Assembly (NCBI GenBank): GCA_024636395.1
Contig: JAGXHD010000031.1
Span: forward strand, 1-12,155
Direction of reading: 5' to 3'
DNA length: 12,155 nucleotides
Source of the DNA: Sulfitobacter sp.
GTDB taxonomy: Bacteria > Pseudomonadota > Alphaproteobacteria > Rhodobacterales > Rhodobacteraceae
The position numbers and the translations under genes are program-made. Positions within the stretch are counted from its first letter, which is position 1; every line of letters begins with the position of its first letter. Shown in pieces: positions 1-7,151 of the stretch. The notes below the pieces were generated by a model. It made no database searches. It saw only the letters and a program-made list of their open reading frames with translations, and had not been told where the DNA came from.

Positions 1-798
1 GCGCTACCTTGGGCGGGGGAATACGGCGACCGTATCGTGATGCAGCACGGCGTTTTCTCCAAGATGGATGAATACGGTCAGGACCTTGACGGTATCGTGC
101 TCGATCTCGGCGTCTCCTCAATGCAACTCGATCTGGCGGAGCGCGGATTTTCCATCATGCGTGATGGCCCACTCGATATGCGCATGTCCCAAGCCGGCCC
201 TTCTGCCGCCGATCTGGTCAACGAGGCGTCCGAGGAGGAGCTGGCCAACATCATCTTTCCCTACGGCGAGGAGCGCGCGAGTCGCCGCATTGCCAATTTG
301 CTGGTGCGCGCCCGCGAGGAAGCGCCGATCACGCGCACCTCCAAGCTGTCGAAGCTTGTCGAGAGCTGCCTTCCGCGCGCGAAGCCAGGCCAGAGCCATC
401 CCGCCACACGCACGTTTCAGGCGCTGCGCATCGCGGTAAACAACGAATACGGTGAGCTGTGGGAGGGTCTCATGGCCGCCGAGCGCGCGCTGAAGCCCGG
501 TGGCAAGCTGGCCGTGGTCACGTTCCATTCGGTCGAGGACCGAATGGTAAAGCGCTTTCTCACGGCGCGGGCGGGGGCTGGGGGGAACGCCAACCGCTTT
601 GCGCCCGAGATAGAGCAGGAACCACCGCAATTTGAGATCAAGTCGCGCAAGGCCATCGGGCCAGACGCGGAGGAGCTGGACGAGAACCCGCGGTCGCGCA
701 GTGCCAAACTGCGCGTCGCCACGCGCACGGACGCGCCTGCGGGCAGCATTGAGGCAAAGGCCATCGGCATGCCCATGATGAGGGAAAAGAAGCAATGA
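1..798 (+). CDS. rsmH: 16S rRNA (cytosine1402-N4)-methyltransferase RsmH (MraW), 5' end cut by the window
   Basis: The frame is open from base 1, so this is the C-terminal 265 residues of a protein that is usually about 310-330 residues long. The missing part includes the N-terminal SAM-binding glycine loop. Visible family signatures, numbered from base 1, are LDLGVSSMQLD (34-44), ERGFSIMRDGPLDMRM (47-62), HPATRTFQALRIAVNNE (133-149) and FHSVEDR (175-181). The tail is basic and ends in a segment with the typical NPRSRSAKLR signature. RsmH uses SAM to methylate N4 of C1402 in the decoding centre of 16S rRNA and is classically the second gene of the dcw cluster, after mraZ. The GTG at 37 and ATG at 40 are internal codons, since conserved RsmH-like sequence continues upstream of them. 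The stop overlaps the ftsL start as ATGA (795-798). Confidence 0.97.
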   Translation, partial: ALPWAGEYGDRIVMQHGVFSKMDEYGQDLDGIVLDLGVSSMQLDLAERGFSIMRDGPLDMRMSQAGPSAADLVNEASEEELANIIFPYGEERASRRIANLLVRAREEAPITRTSKLSKLVESCLPRAKPGQSHPATRTFQALRIAVNNEYGELWEGLMAAERALKPGGKLAVVTFHSVEDRMVKRFLTARAGAGGNANRFAPEIEQEPPQFEIKSRKAIGPDAEELDENPRSRSAKLRVATRTDAPAGSIEAKAIGMPMMREKKQ

Positions 799-1148
799 AG
801 TCGGTTATTTATGTGTTGACGACGCTGGGTGTGATCGGGCTGGCCTTCTGGGCCTACCGCGAAAACTATGCCACGCAGGCCGTGCTGAACCAGACCGACC
901 GTCTCCATTCCTCCATCCGCGCGAGCCATGCCCGCCTGGCCGTGCTGCGCGCCGAATGGGCGTATCTCAACCGCCCAGACCGCTTGCGTGATCTGGCCGA
1001 AATCAATTTCGAGCGGCTCCAGCTGCTGCCGCTGCACCCCGAGCAGTTCGGGCAGGTGGACGAAGTGCAGTATCCGGTGCCTGATATGCTGCCGATTACC
1101 GATCCTGTAGATGTCTCTACGATGAATTCTGATGAGGAGCCGCTATGA
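795..1148 (+). CDS. ftsL: Cell division protein FtsL
   Basis: This is a 117-residue bitopic membrane protein. A short N-terminus leads straight into one membrane segment (about residues 4-20), followed by a periplasmic heptad-like coiled-coil stretch (about 25-60). The conserved alphaproteobacterial FtsL segment LNRPDRLRDLAEINFERLQL lies at about 58-77. In the family, FtsL pairs with FtsB and FtsQ and helps activate the FtsW-FtsI septal synthase. The tail after about residue 80 is rich in Pro, Asp and Glu and looks disordered. Its position between rsmH and ftsI is diagnostic, because FtsL diverges too fast to rely on sequence alone. The start ATG overlaps the rsmH stop, with AGGG at 781-784 as a plausible ribosome binding site inside rsmH. 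Its own stop overlaps the ftsI start. Both overlaps suggest translational coupling. Confidence 0.93.
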   Translation: MKSVIYVLTTLGVIGLAFWAYRENYATQAVLNQTDRLHSSIRASHARLAVLRAEWAYLNRPDRLRDLAEINFERLQLLPLHPEQFGQVDEVQYPVPDMLPITDPVDVSTMNSDEEPL

Positions 1149-2938
1149 TCCGCACCCCACTGCGTCCGCTCGCCCGCATCCTCAAAGCGCGCGCCAACGG
1201 CGAGAACCCGGATGCCATCGAGCTGCAAAACCGTCGCCTGCGCCACGAGCAGATGCGCGACCACGACCGGGGTCGTGCCGAAGGGCGCCTGCTGGTGCTG
1301 GGCGTGTTCTTTTTCTGCGCCTTCGCAGTTGTCGGCGCGCGCATGGGTCTGCTGGCGGTCTCCGAGCCGATGGAGCCGCGCGCCCATGCGCCGGGCGCTG
1401 TCATCGCCAACACCCGCGCCGACATCGTGGACCGCAACGGCAGCATCCTCGCGACTAACTTGGACACCCATGCACTTTATGCGCAGCCGCCGCACATGGT
1501 CGATCCCAACGGGGCGGCCCGAAAGCTCGCGAAAATTTTTCCGGATCTGAAGGAAGAGCGACTGGTCAAGGACTTCACTGGAAAACGCAAGTTCCTGTGG
1601 GTGAAGAAGAAAATCAGCCCCGAGCAGATGCAGGCGGTGCACGATATCGGCGATCCGGGCCTTTTGTTCGCACCGCGCGACATGCGCCTCTATCCCAACG
1701 GTAAGCTCGCCGCGCATATCATGGGCGGTGCAAGTTTCGGCCGCGAAGGCGTGAGTGCGGCCGAGGTCATCGGCGTGGCTGGTGCGGAGAAATATTTCGA
1801 CGACTATCTGCGCGATCCGGCTAACGCAGGCAAGCCTCTGGAGTTGAGCCTCGATCTGAGCGTTCAGGCTGCGTCCGAGCGTGTGCTGGATGGCGGCATG
1901 AAGCTGATGAACGCCAAGGGTGCTACGTCAATCCTCATGGACGTGCACACCGGTGAAGTGATCAGCGTCGTCTCCCTGCCGAGCTTTGATCCCAACAACC
2001 GCCCGCGCGCCGCAGTTGTCGGTGATCCTTCCGACAGCCCGTTGTTCAATCGCTCGGTGCAGGGGGTCTATGAGCTTGGCTCAACCTTCAAAATCTTCGC
2101 TGTTGCACAGGCGATGGAACTGGGCTTGGTCAAAGCGGATACGATGATCGATACAAAAGGCCCCATGCGGGTTGGTGGCCATGCCATCGGTGAGTTCCAC
2201 AACAAGAATTACGGCACTATTACAGTGTCTCAGATCATCGAGAAGTCGTCTAACCGCGGGACGGGCCGCCTGGCGCTGATGATCGGTAAGGAACGCCAGC
2301 AGGAGTTCCTGCGCAGTCTTGGCCTGTTCGAGAAATCCACCTTCGAGATCATCGAGGCTTCGGGCAGCACGCCGCTGTTGCCCGCGCGCTATACCGATCT
2401 GTCGGCCGTCACGATATCCTACGGCCACGGAATGTCGACCACGACGATGCATTTGGCCGCCGCATATGCCGCGATCGCGAATGGCGGCCGCATGGTTAAA
2501 CCGACGCTTCTCAAGCAGAACGGCCCTGTCATGGGCACCCGGGTGATGCGCGAAGAGGTAGCGGCCGCCTCGCGTGTGATGCTGCGTGACGTTGTTGTCG
2601 GCGACAATGGTACTGCGTCATTCGGCGAAGTGCCGGGCTATTTCATAGCGGGTAAAACTGGCACGGCGGACAAGCCTAAGCCACGCGGCGGATACTATAC
2701 CGATAAGACAATCACCACCTTTGCCTCGATGTTTCCTGCCCATGATCCGCGCTATGTCCTGATCGTCACGCTGGACGAGCCATCGGAGAATTCGGGCGAC
2801 AAACCGCGCCGGACGGCGGGGTGGACCGCCGTGCCTATCGCCGCCGAGATGATCCGCCGCGTGGCCCCTTTGCTGGGGATGCGTCCGGCCATTGAACCCG
2901 CTCAACTCGCTGGTATAACGCTCACCAGCAGCAACTAA
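1145..2938 (+). CDS. ftsI: Septal peptidoglycan D,D-transpeptidase FtsI (PBP3)
   Basis: This 597-residue class B penicillin-binding protein cross-links septal peptidoglycan. A cytoplasmic N-terminus of about 46 charged residues is followed by one membrane segment (about 48-72). The PBP dimerisation/pedestal domain starts near the RADIVDRNGSILATN segment (91-105). The C-terminal transpeptidase domain has all three active-site motifs: S313-T-F-K316 (acylated serine in STFK), S368-S-N370, and K504-T-G506 within GKTGTAD. The length matches E. coli FtsI (588). There is no PASTA domain. Translation probably uses GAGGAG at 1134-1139, five bases before an ATG that overlaps the ftsL stop as ATGA. FtsI works with the glycan polymerase FtsW, encoded about 7 kb downstream here, and with FtsL immediately upstream. 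It is followed by a 16-base gap to murE. Confidence 0.98.
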   Translation: MIRTPLRPLARILKARANGENPDAIELQNRRLRHEQMRDHDRGRAEGRLLVLGVFFFCAFAVVGARMGLLAVSEPMEPRAHAPGAVIANTRADIVDRNGSILATNLDTHALYAQPPHMVDPNGAARKLAKIFPDLKEERLVKDFTGKRKFLWVKKKISPEQMQAVHDIGDPGLLFAPRDMRLYPNGKLAAHIMGGASFGREGVSAAEVIGVAGAEKYFDDYLRDPANAGKPLELSLDLSVQAASERVLDGGMKLMNAKGATSILMDVHTGEVISVVSLPSFDPNNRPRAAVVGDPSDSPLFNRSVQGVYELGSTFKIFAVAQAMELGLVKADTMIDTKGPMRVGGHAIGEFHNKNYGTITVSQIIEKSSNRGTGRLALMIGKERQQEFLRSLGLFEKSTFEIIEASGSTPLLPARYTDLSAVTISYGHGMSTTTMHLAAAYAAIANGGRMVKPTLLKQNGPVMGTRVMREEVAAASRVMLRDVVVGDNGTASFGEVPGYFIAGKTGTADKPKPRGGYYTDKTITTFASMFPAHDPRYVLIVTLDEPSENSGDKPRRTAGWTAVPIAAEMIRRVAPLLGMRPAIEPAQLAGITLTSSN

Positions 2939-2954
2939 GCCCGCAGGCCCGCAG

Positions 2955-4439
2955 ATGACTATCCCCCCACGCAGCTCTTTGAATTCCTTGGGGCTGATGG
3001 CCGCGGGTGGTGAGAATCCCGCGCTTTCGGGTCTTGAAGTGGACAGCCGCCGTGTGACGCCGGGGGCTTTGTTTGCCGCGATGCCGGGCAGCGCAGTCCA
3101 CGGTGCAAGCTTTGTTCCCGCGGCGCTGGAGCAGGGCGCCGCCGCCATCCTCACGGATGCGAAAGGTGCACAACTGGCAGGGGCTGCGATCCGCGCCGCC
3201 GGGGCCGCCATCGTAATCTCCGAGCAACCCCGTGAGGCACTGGCCCGCACCGCCGCTCTTTGGTTTGGCGCGCAGCCCAAAACGATGATCGCGGTCACCG
3301 GCACCAATGGCAAAACTTCTGTGAGCACCTTCGTGCGGCAGATCTGGATCGAGATGGGGCTTGCTGCTGTCAATCTTGGCACCACGGGGGTCGAGGGTGC
3401 GTGGTCCGCGCCTCTGGCCCATACCACGCCGGAACCGATCACGCTGCACCGCACGCTGGCACAGGCCGCAGCGAACGGCATCACCCATGCGGCGATGGAG
3501 GCATCCTCGCACGGGCTCGATCAGCGCCGCCTCGATGGGGTGACGCTGCGGGCGGCGGGTTTTACCAATTTCACGCAGGATCATCTGGATTACCACGAGA
3601 CGTTCGAAGCCTATTTCGATGCCAAGGCGGGCCTGTTTGCCCGCGTATTGCCCGAGGACGGCACAGCGGTAATCAATATCGATGATCCGAAGGGCATTGA
3701 GATGCTCGCCATCGCCCGCGCGCGCGGCTGCGAGGTGATCACCGTAGGGCGTGACGGGGGTGATCTTCATCTGACAGGGCAGCGTTTCGACGCTACCGGG
3801 CAGGACCTGCGGTTCAACTGGCGGGGAAAGGCCTATCAGAAGCGGCTCGAGCTGATCGGCGGCTTTCAGGCCGACAATGTGGCGCTGGCGGCGGGGTTGG
3901 TGATCGCCTGCGGTGGCAATCCGGCTGATGTGTTTGACACCCTGCCACATCTTACGACCGTACGCGGGCGCATGCAGCTTGCCGCGACCCGTGATAACGG
4001 GGCGGCGGTTTTTGTCGATTATGCGCACACACCCGATGCCATCGCCACAGCGCTGGCCGCCATGCGTCCGCATGTGATGGGGCGTCTTGTGACGATCGTA
4101 GGCGCTGGCGGCGACCGTGACCGTGCAAAGCGCCCGCTGATGGGGCAGGCGGCCGCCGCTCATGCCGATCTGGTGTTCGTCAGCGATGACAATCCCCGTT
4201 CGGAGGATCCCGCCAGCATCCGCGCTGCCGTCATGGGTGGGTGCCCGGACGCGACTGAAGTCGGTGACCGTGCGGAGGCGATTTTGCGTGCGGTGGATGT
4301 GTTGGAGCCGGGCGACGCTCTGCTGATCGCGGGCAAGGGGCATGAGACAGGCCAGACCATCGGCGAAGATGTGCTGCCCTTTGATGATGTGGAACAAGCC
4401 AGTGTCGCGGTCGCGGCACTGGACGGGAGACTGGCATGA
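2955..4439 (+). CDS. murE: UDP-MurNAc-L-Ala-D-Glu:meso-diaminopimelate ligase MurE
   Basis: This 494-residue cytoplasmic ATP-dependent Mur ligase adds the third stem-peptide residue. The N-terminal substrate domain carries the VDSRRV element (29-34). The central ATPase domain has the P-loop TGTNGKTS (115-122). K224, in FDAKAGLF, aligns by position with the carbamylated lysine of E. coli MurE. The C-terminal domain has VDYAHTPD (354-361) and DNPR (412-415) followed by SED. DNPR is the established signature for meso-diaminopimelate rather than lysine specificity, so a Gram-negative DAP-type wall is expected. The ATG at 2955 has no strong Shine-Dalgarno sequence upstream (only GCAGG at 2943-2947). 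It is chosen because it follows the ftsI stop by 16 bases and gives a normal-length N-terminus; ATG at 2997 is a less likely alternative. The stop overlaps the murF start as ATGA. Confidence 0.97.
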   Translation: MTIPPRSSLNSLGLMAAGGENPALSGLEVDSRRVTPGALFAAMPGSAVHGASFVPAALEQGAAAILTDAKGAQLAGAAIRAAGAAIVISEQPREALARTAALWFGAQPKTMIAVTGTNGKTSVSTFVRQIWIEMGLAAVNLGTTGVEGAWSAPLAHTTPEPITLHRTLAQAAANGITHAAMEASSHGLDQRRLDGVTLRAAGFTNFTQDHLDYHETFEAYFDAKAGLFARVLPEDGTAVINIDDPKGIEMLAIARARGCEVITVGRDGGDLHLTGQRFDATGQDLRFNWRGKAYQKRLELIGGFQADNVALAAGLVIACGGNPADVFDTLPHLTTVRGRMQLAATRDNGAAVFVDYAHTPDAIATALAAMRPHVMGRLVTIVGAGGDRDRAKRPLMGQAAAAHADLVFVSDDNPRSEDPASIRAAVMGGCPDATEVGDRAEAILRAVDVLEPGDALLIAGKGHETGQTIGEDVLPFDDVEQASVAVAALDGRLA

Positions 4440-5863
4440 GTTTGTGGACAGCGGCAGAGGCGGCGGCAGCGACGGGGGGGCGCGTTCAGGGCGACTGGAC
4501 CGTTGAGGGGGTTTCCATCGACACGCGCACGCTTGAGGCAGGCGATCTGTTCGTGGCGTTGCAGGCGGCGCGGGACGGGCATGATTTCGTTGCACAGGCT
4601 CTAAATGACGGGGCGGGCGCGGCGCTCGTGTCGCGGGTCCCGGACGATGTGGCTGATGATGCGCCCTTGCTCATCGTGGATGATGTTTTGAAGGGGTTGG
4701 AGGCGCTGGGTGCGGCGGCGCGCGCGCGGACGGATGCCAAGGTCATCGGCATCACCGGCTCTGTCGGCAAGACCTCGACCAAGGAAATGCTGCTGGCGAT
4801 GCTCGCGGAGCAGGGGCGCACGCATGCCTCCGTGGCGAGCTACAACAACCACTGGGGCGTGCCACTGACGCTGGCACGGATGCCGCGGGACACCGAATAT
4901 GCCATCATCGAGATGGGCATGAACCACCCCGGTGAGATCCGTCCGCTCACGATGCTCGCGCGGCCCCATGCGGCGCTGATCACAACCGTGGCAGCCGCCC
5001 ATCTGGAGGCCTTCGACGATATTACCGGCATTGCGGTAGAAAAAGCGAGCATCTTCGACAGTCTCGAGCGGGGCTCGCCGGCAGTCTATAACGCCGATGT
5101 GGAGACCTCCGCCATTCTTGCGGCCAAGGCGCTGGATCTGCGGCTGCACGGCATCGCCTTCGGGGAGCACGGATTCGACTGGAAGCTCAAGGAGCTTTCG
5201 ATTCAGGGCGATACTACGGTCGTGCAGGCCGAATACGAAGATCAACCCCTCCTGTTCAAGCTCGCTACACCAGGCCGTCACTTTGCAATGAACGGGCTGG
5301 GCGCGCTCGCGATCGTGCAGGCGATCGGCGCGGATCTGGGACGGGCGGTTACTGCGCTCGGGCGCTGGGTCCCCTTCAAGGGACGCGGGCAGCGCGAGAT
5401 GATCTATCTCGATCCGACTGAGACGGACGGGTATCTGTCGCTGATCGACGATAGCTACAACGCGAACCCGACATCGATGGCCGCAGCACTCGAAGTGCTT
5501 GCGGGTGCCCAGACCGTGGACGGTGTGGGCCGTAAGGGCAAGGGACGGCGCATCGCGTTTCTGGGCGATATGAAGGAACTCGGGCCTGATGCCGTTGCCC
5601 TGCACGCAGGGATCGCGCATCTGAGCGCCACACAATCGCTCGATGTAATCCACTGTGTGGGGCCGCTGATGCGGTCGCTCTACGACCTGCTGCCTGCCCA
5701 TCAGCGCGGCGACTGGTACGAGACTTCTCAAGAGATGGGCGAGGGGTTGCGGCACAGGATCGATGCGGGCGACGTGGTTCTGGCCAAGGGGTCACTCAGC
5801 ATGAAATTGGGAGCGGTCGTTGACGCCATCCGCAAAATGGGCCATCCGGTCCCAGACATGTGA
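4436..5863 (+). CDS. murF: UDP-MurNAc-tripeptide:D-alanyl-D-alanine ligase MurF
   Basis: This 475-residue cytoplasmic Mur ligase completes the UDP-MurNAc-pentapeptide by adding D-Ala-D-Ala. It has an N-terminal substrate domain (VSIDTRTLEAGDLFVAL, 26-42), then the P-loop GITGSVGKTSTK (105-116). The conserved central blocks are YNNHWGVPLTL (136-146), EMGMNHPGEI (159-168) and DDSYNANPTSM (338-348). The C-terminal domain includes the FLGDMKELG segment (375-383) and ends in the usual VLAKGS-type stretch (448-453). A short, basic, glycine-rich stretch at about 363-372 precedes the FLGDM strand. The start is well supported: ATGA overlap with the murE stop and GGGAG at 4425-4429, six bases upstream. 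It is almost certainly co-translated with murE, whose product is its substrate source. Confidence 0.97.
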   Translation: MSLWTAAEAAAATGGRVQGDWTVEGVSIDTRTLEAGDLFVALQAARDGHDFVAQALNDGAGAALVSRVPDDVADDAPLLIVDDVLKGLEALGAAARARTDAKVIGITGSVGKTSTKEMLLAMLAEQGRTHASVASYNNHWGVPLTLARMPRDTEYAIIEMGMNHPGEIRPLTMLARPHAALITTVAAAHLEAFDDITGIAVEKASIFDSLERGSPAVYNADVETSAILAAKALDLRLHGIAFGEHGFDWKLKELSIQGDTTVVQAEYEDQPLLFKLATPGRHFAMNGLGALAIVQAIGADLGRAVTALGRWVPFKGRGQREMIYLDPTETDGYLSLIDDSYNANPTSMAAALEVLAGAQTVDGVGRKGKGRRIAFLGDMKELGPDAVALHAGIAHLSATQSLDVIHCVGPLMRSLYDLLPAHQRGDWYETSQEMGEGLRHRIDAGDVVLAKGSLSMKLGAVVDAIRKMGHPVPDM

Positions 5864-5879
5864 CACCCCGACGGGGGTG
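5864..5879 (+). promoter_or_regulatory. Small perfect hairpin directly after the murF stop
   Basis: CACCCC (5864-5869), loop GACG, GGGGTG (5874-5879) form a perfect 6-base-pair stem starting at the base after the murF TGA. No run of T follows, so it is not a standard intrinsic terminator. It could protect an mRNA 3' end or pause transcription between murF and mraY. It could also be chance in G/C-rich DNA. The rest of the 75-base gap (5880-5938) holds TAAGGA at 5927-5932, the likely mraY ribosome binding site, and no other clear signal. Confidence 0.35.
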
Positions 5880-5938
5880 CAGGCTGTGCCCGGACCACGC
5901 GTTCCGTGACGCGCGCAGATAAAAAGTAAGGACGATGT

Positions 5939-7021
5939 ATGCTCTATTGGTTGACCCTGCTGTCGGATGGCGGCGACTTCTTTAACCTGTTTCGCTACAT
6001 CACCTTCCGGGCGGGCGGGGCCTTTCTGACGGCGCTGGTGTTCGGATTCATCTTTGGCAAACCGCTCATCAACATGCTGCGCCGGACGCAAGGAAAGGGC
6101 CAGCCGATCCGCGATGACGGCCCCGAGGGGCATTTCGCGAAGGCGGGCACCCCGACCATGGGCGGTTTGCTGATCGTGGGCGCGCTGCTGACCTCTACGC
6201 TGCTCTGGGCGCGGCTCGACAACCCCTTCATCTGGATGGTTCTTTTCGTCACGATGAGCTTTGCAGCCATCGGGTTTGCGGATGATTATGCGAAGGTCAG
6301 CAAGCAGACGGTGGCGGGGGTTTCGTCACGGGTCCGGCTGCTTCTGGGCTTTGCCATCGCCGCCATTGCCGCGTTCTGGGCCGCGCAGTATCATCCTGAA
6401 AATCTGCAATACCAACTGGCCCTACCGGTGTTCAAGGATACGCTGCTGAACCTCGGCTATCTGTTTGTGCCCTTCGCGGTGATTGTGATTGTTGGATCGG
6501 CCAATGCGGTCAATCTCACAGATGGCCTCGACGGTCTGGCTATTATGCCTGTGATGATCGCGGCGGGTACCCTGGGCGTGATCGCTTATGCGGTGGGGCG
6601 GGTCGATTTCACCGAATATCTCGATGTGCACTATGTGCCAGGGACGGGCGAGCTGTTGATCTTCACTGCGGGCATTTTCGGCGGGGGCTTGGGTTTTCTG
6701 TGGTATAATGCACCGCCTGCGGCGGTATTCATGGGCGATACGGGTTCGCTGGCGCTCGGTGGCGCGCTGGGCGCGATTGCTGTGGCGACCAAGCATGAGT
6801 TGGTGCTCGGCATTGTCGGCGGTCTTTTCGTCGTTGAGGCGCTGAGCGTGATCATTCAGGTGTTGTACTTCAAGCGCACAGGCAAGCGGGTTTTCCTGAT
6901 GGCGCCAATCCATCACCACTACGAGAAAAAGGGCTGGGCTGAGCCGCAGATCGTGATCCGCTTTTGGATCATCTCGCTCATTCTGGCGATCATCGGATTG
7001 GCGACGCTCAAGGTTCGTTAA
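5939..7021 (+). CDS. mraY: Phospho-N-acetylmuramoyl-pentapeptide transferase MraY
   Basis: This 360-residue polytopic inner-membrane enzyme has the same length as E. coli MraY and about ten hydrophobic segments. It transfers phospho-MurNAc-pentapeptide from UDP to undecaprenyl phosphate, giving lipid I. Conserved residues are present: the Mg-binding pair D115-D116 in GFADDYAKV, NLTDGLDGL (192-200), D267 in FMGDTGS, and the cytoplasmic MAPIHHHYE loop with H325-H327. Other family landmarks are HFAKAGTPTMGG (65-76) and the C-terminal WIISLILAIIGLATLKVR. The start at 5939 is set by TAAGGA at 5927-5932 and by the MLYWL N-terminus typical of the family. An overlapping ATG at 5935 is in another frame and closes quickly. 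A 75-base gap separates it from murF and a 130-base structured gap from murD. Confidence 0.98.
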   Translation: MLYWLTLLSDGGDFFNLFRYITFRAGGAFLTALVFGFIFGKPLINMLRRTQGKGQPIRDDGPEGHFAKAGTPTMGGLLIVGALLTSTLLWARLDNPFIWMVLFVTMSFAAIGFADDYAKVSKQTVAGVSSRVRLLLGFAIAAIAAFWAAQYHPENLQYQLALPVFKDTLLNLGYLFVPFAVIVIVGSANAVNLTDGLDGLAIMPVMIAAGTLGVIAYAVGRVDFTEYLDVHYVPGTGELLIFTAGIFGGGLGFLWYNAPPAAVFMGDTGSLALGGALGAIAVATKHELVLGIVGGLFVVEALSVIIQVLYFKRTGKRVFLMAPIHHHYEKKGWAEPQIVIRFWIISLILAIIGLATLKVR

Positions 7022-7151
7022 GGGAGACGGGGGCCAGCCCCTGCAGGCCTTTCGGCCAGCTCCCCCGGAGTTTTAAGGAAAAGCGAAATCAAGGTGCGGG
7101 CGTCGATGCGTGTTCTTTGTCTGTGCCGGTTGCCAATGGGAGATGACTTAG
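7022..7151 (+). promoter_or_regulatory. Structured 130-base mraY-murD intergenic leader
   Basis: The first 50 bases can form several competing stem-loops. GGCC-TTTC-GGCC (7046-7057) is a perfect 4-base-pair hairpin. GGGGG (7029-7033) can pair with CCCCC (7062-7066) around it. AGCTCC-CCC-GGAGTT (7058-7072) is a short hairpin, including one G-T pair, that runs into TTTT at 7071-7074. The outer stem and the last hairpin share bases 7062-7066, so they are mutually exclusive. This arrangement resembles a weak terminator or attenuator, but the stems are short and G/C-rich DNA makes such pairing common. The second half (7075-7151) has little structure. It ends with GGGAG (7138-7142), a good murD ribosome binding site nine bases before the ATG. 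No convincing promoter was seen. Confidence 0.35.

Noticed and set aside
37..42. GTG/ATG at 37-42 as the rsmH start
   Set aside because: RsmH-like sequence continues upstream to base 1 in the same frame, so the gene is cut by the window edge rather than starting here.
2922..4595. Long antisense reading frame (557 codons) opposite murE
   Set aside because: It mirrors a complete, well-conserved MurE. Long open antisense frames are expected in G/C-rich coding DNA, and the translation is Arg/His/Pro-rich with no recognisable domain.
4601..5755. Antisense reading frame (384 codons) opposite murF
   Set aside because: Same reason: a shadow of MurF's codon bias, with no family features.
5935..5937. 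ATG four bases before the mraY start
   Set aside because: It lies in another frame and reaches a stop after about 16 codons. The MraY N-terminus and ribosome binding site fit 5939.
7106..7151. Possible small gene starting at ATG 7106 in the mraY-murD gap
   Set aside because: It has no ribosome binding site and runs into murD out of frame. The predicted peptide is Arg/Gly-rich, as expected from an off-frame reading.
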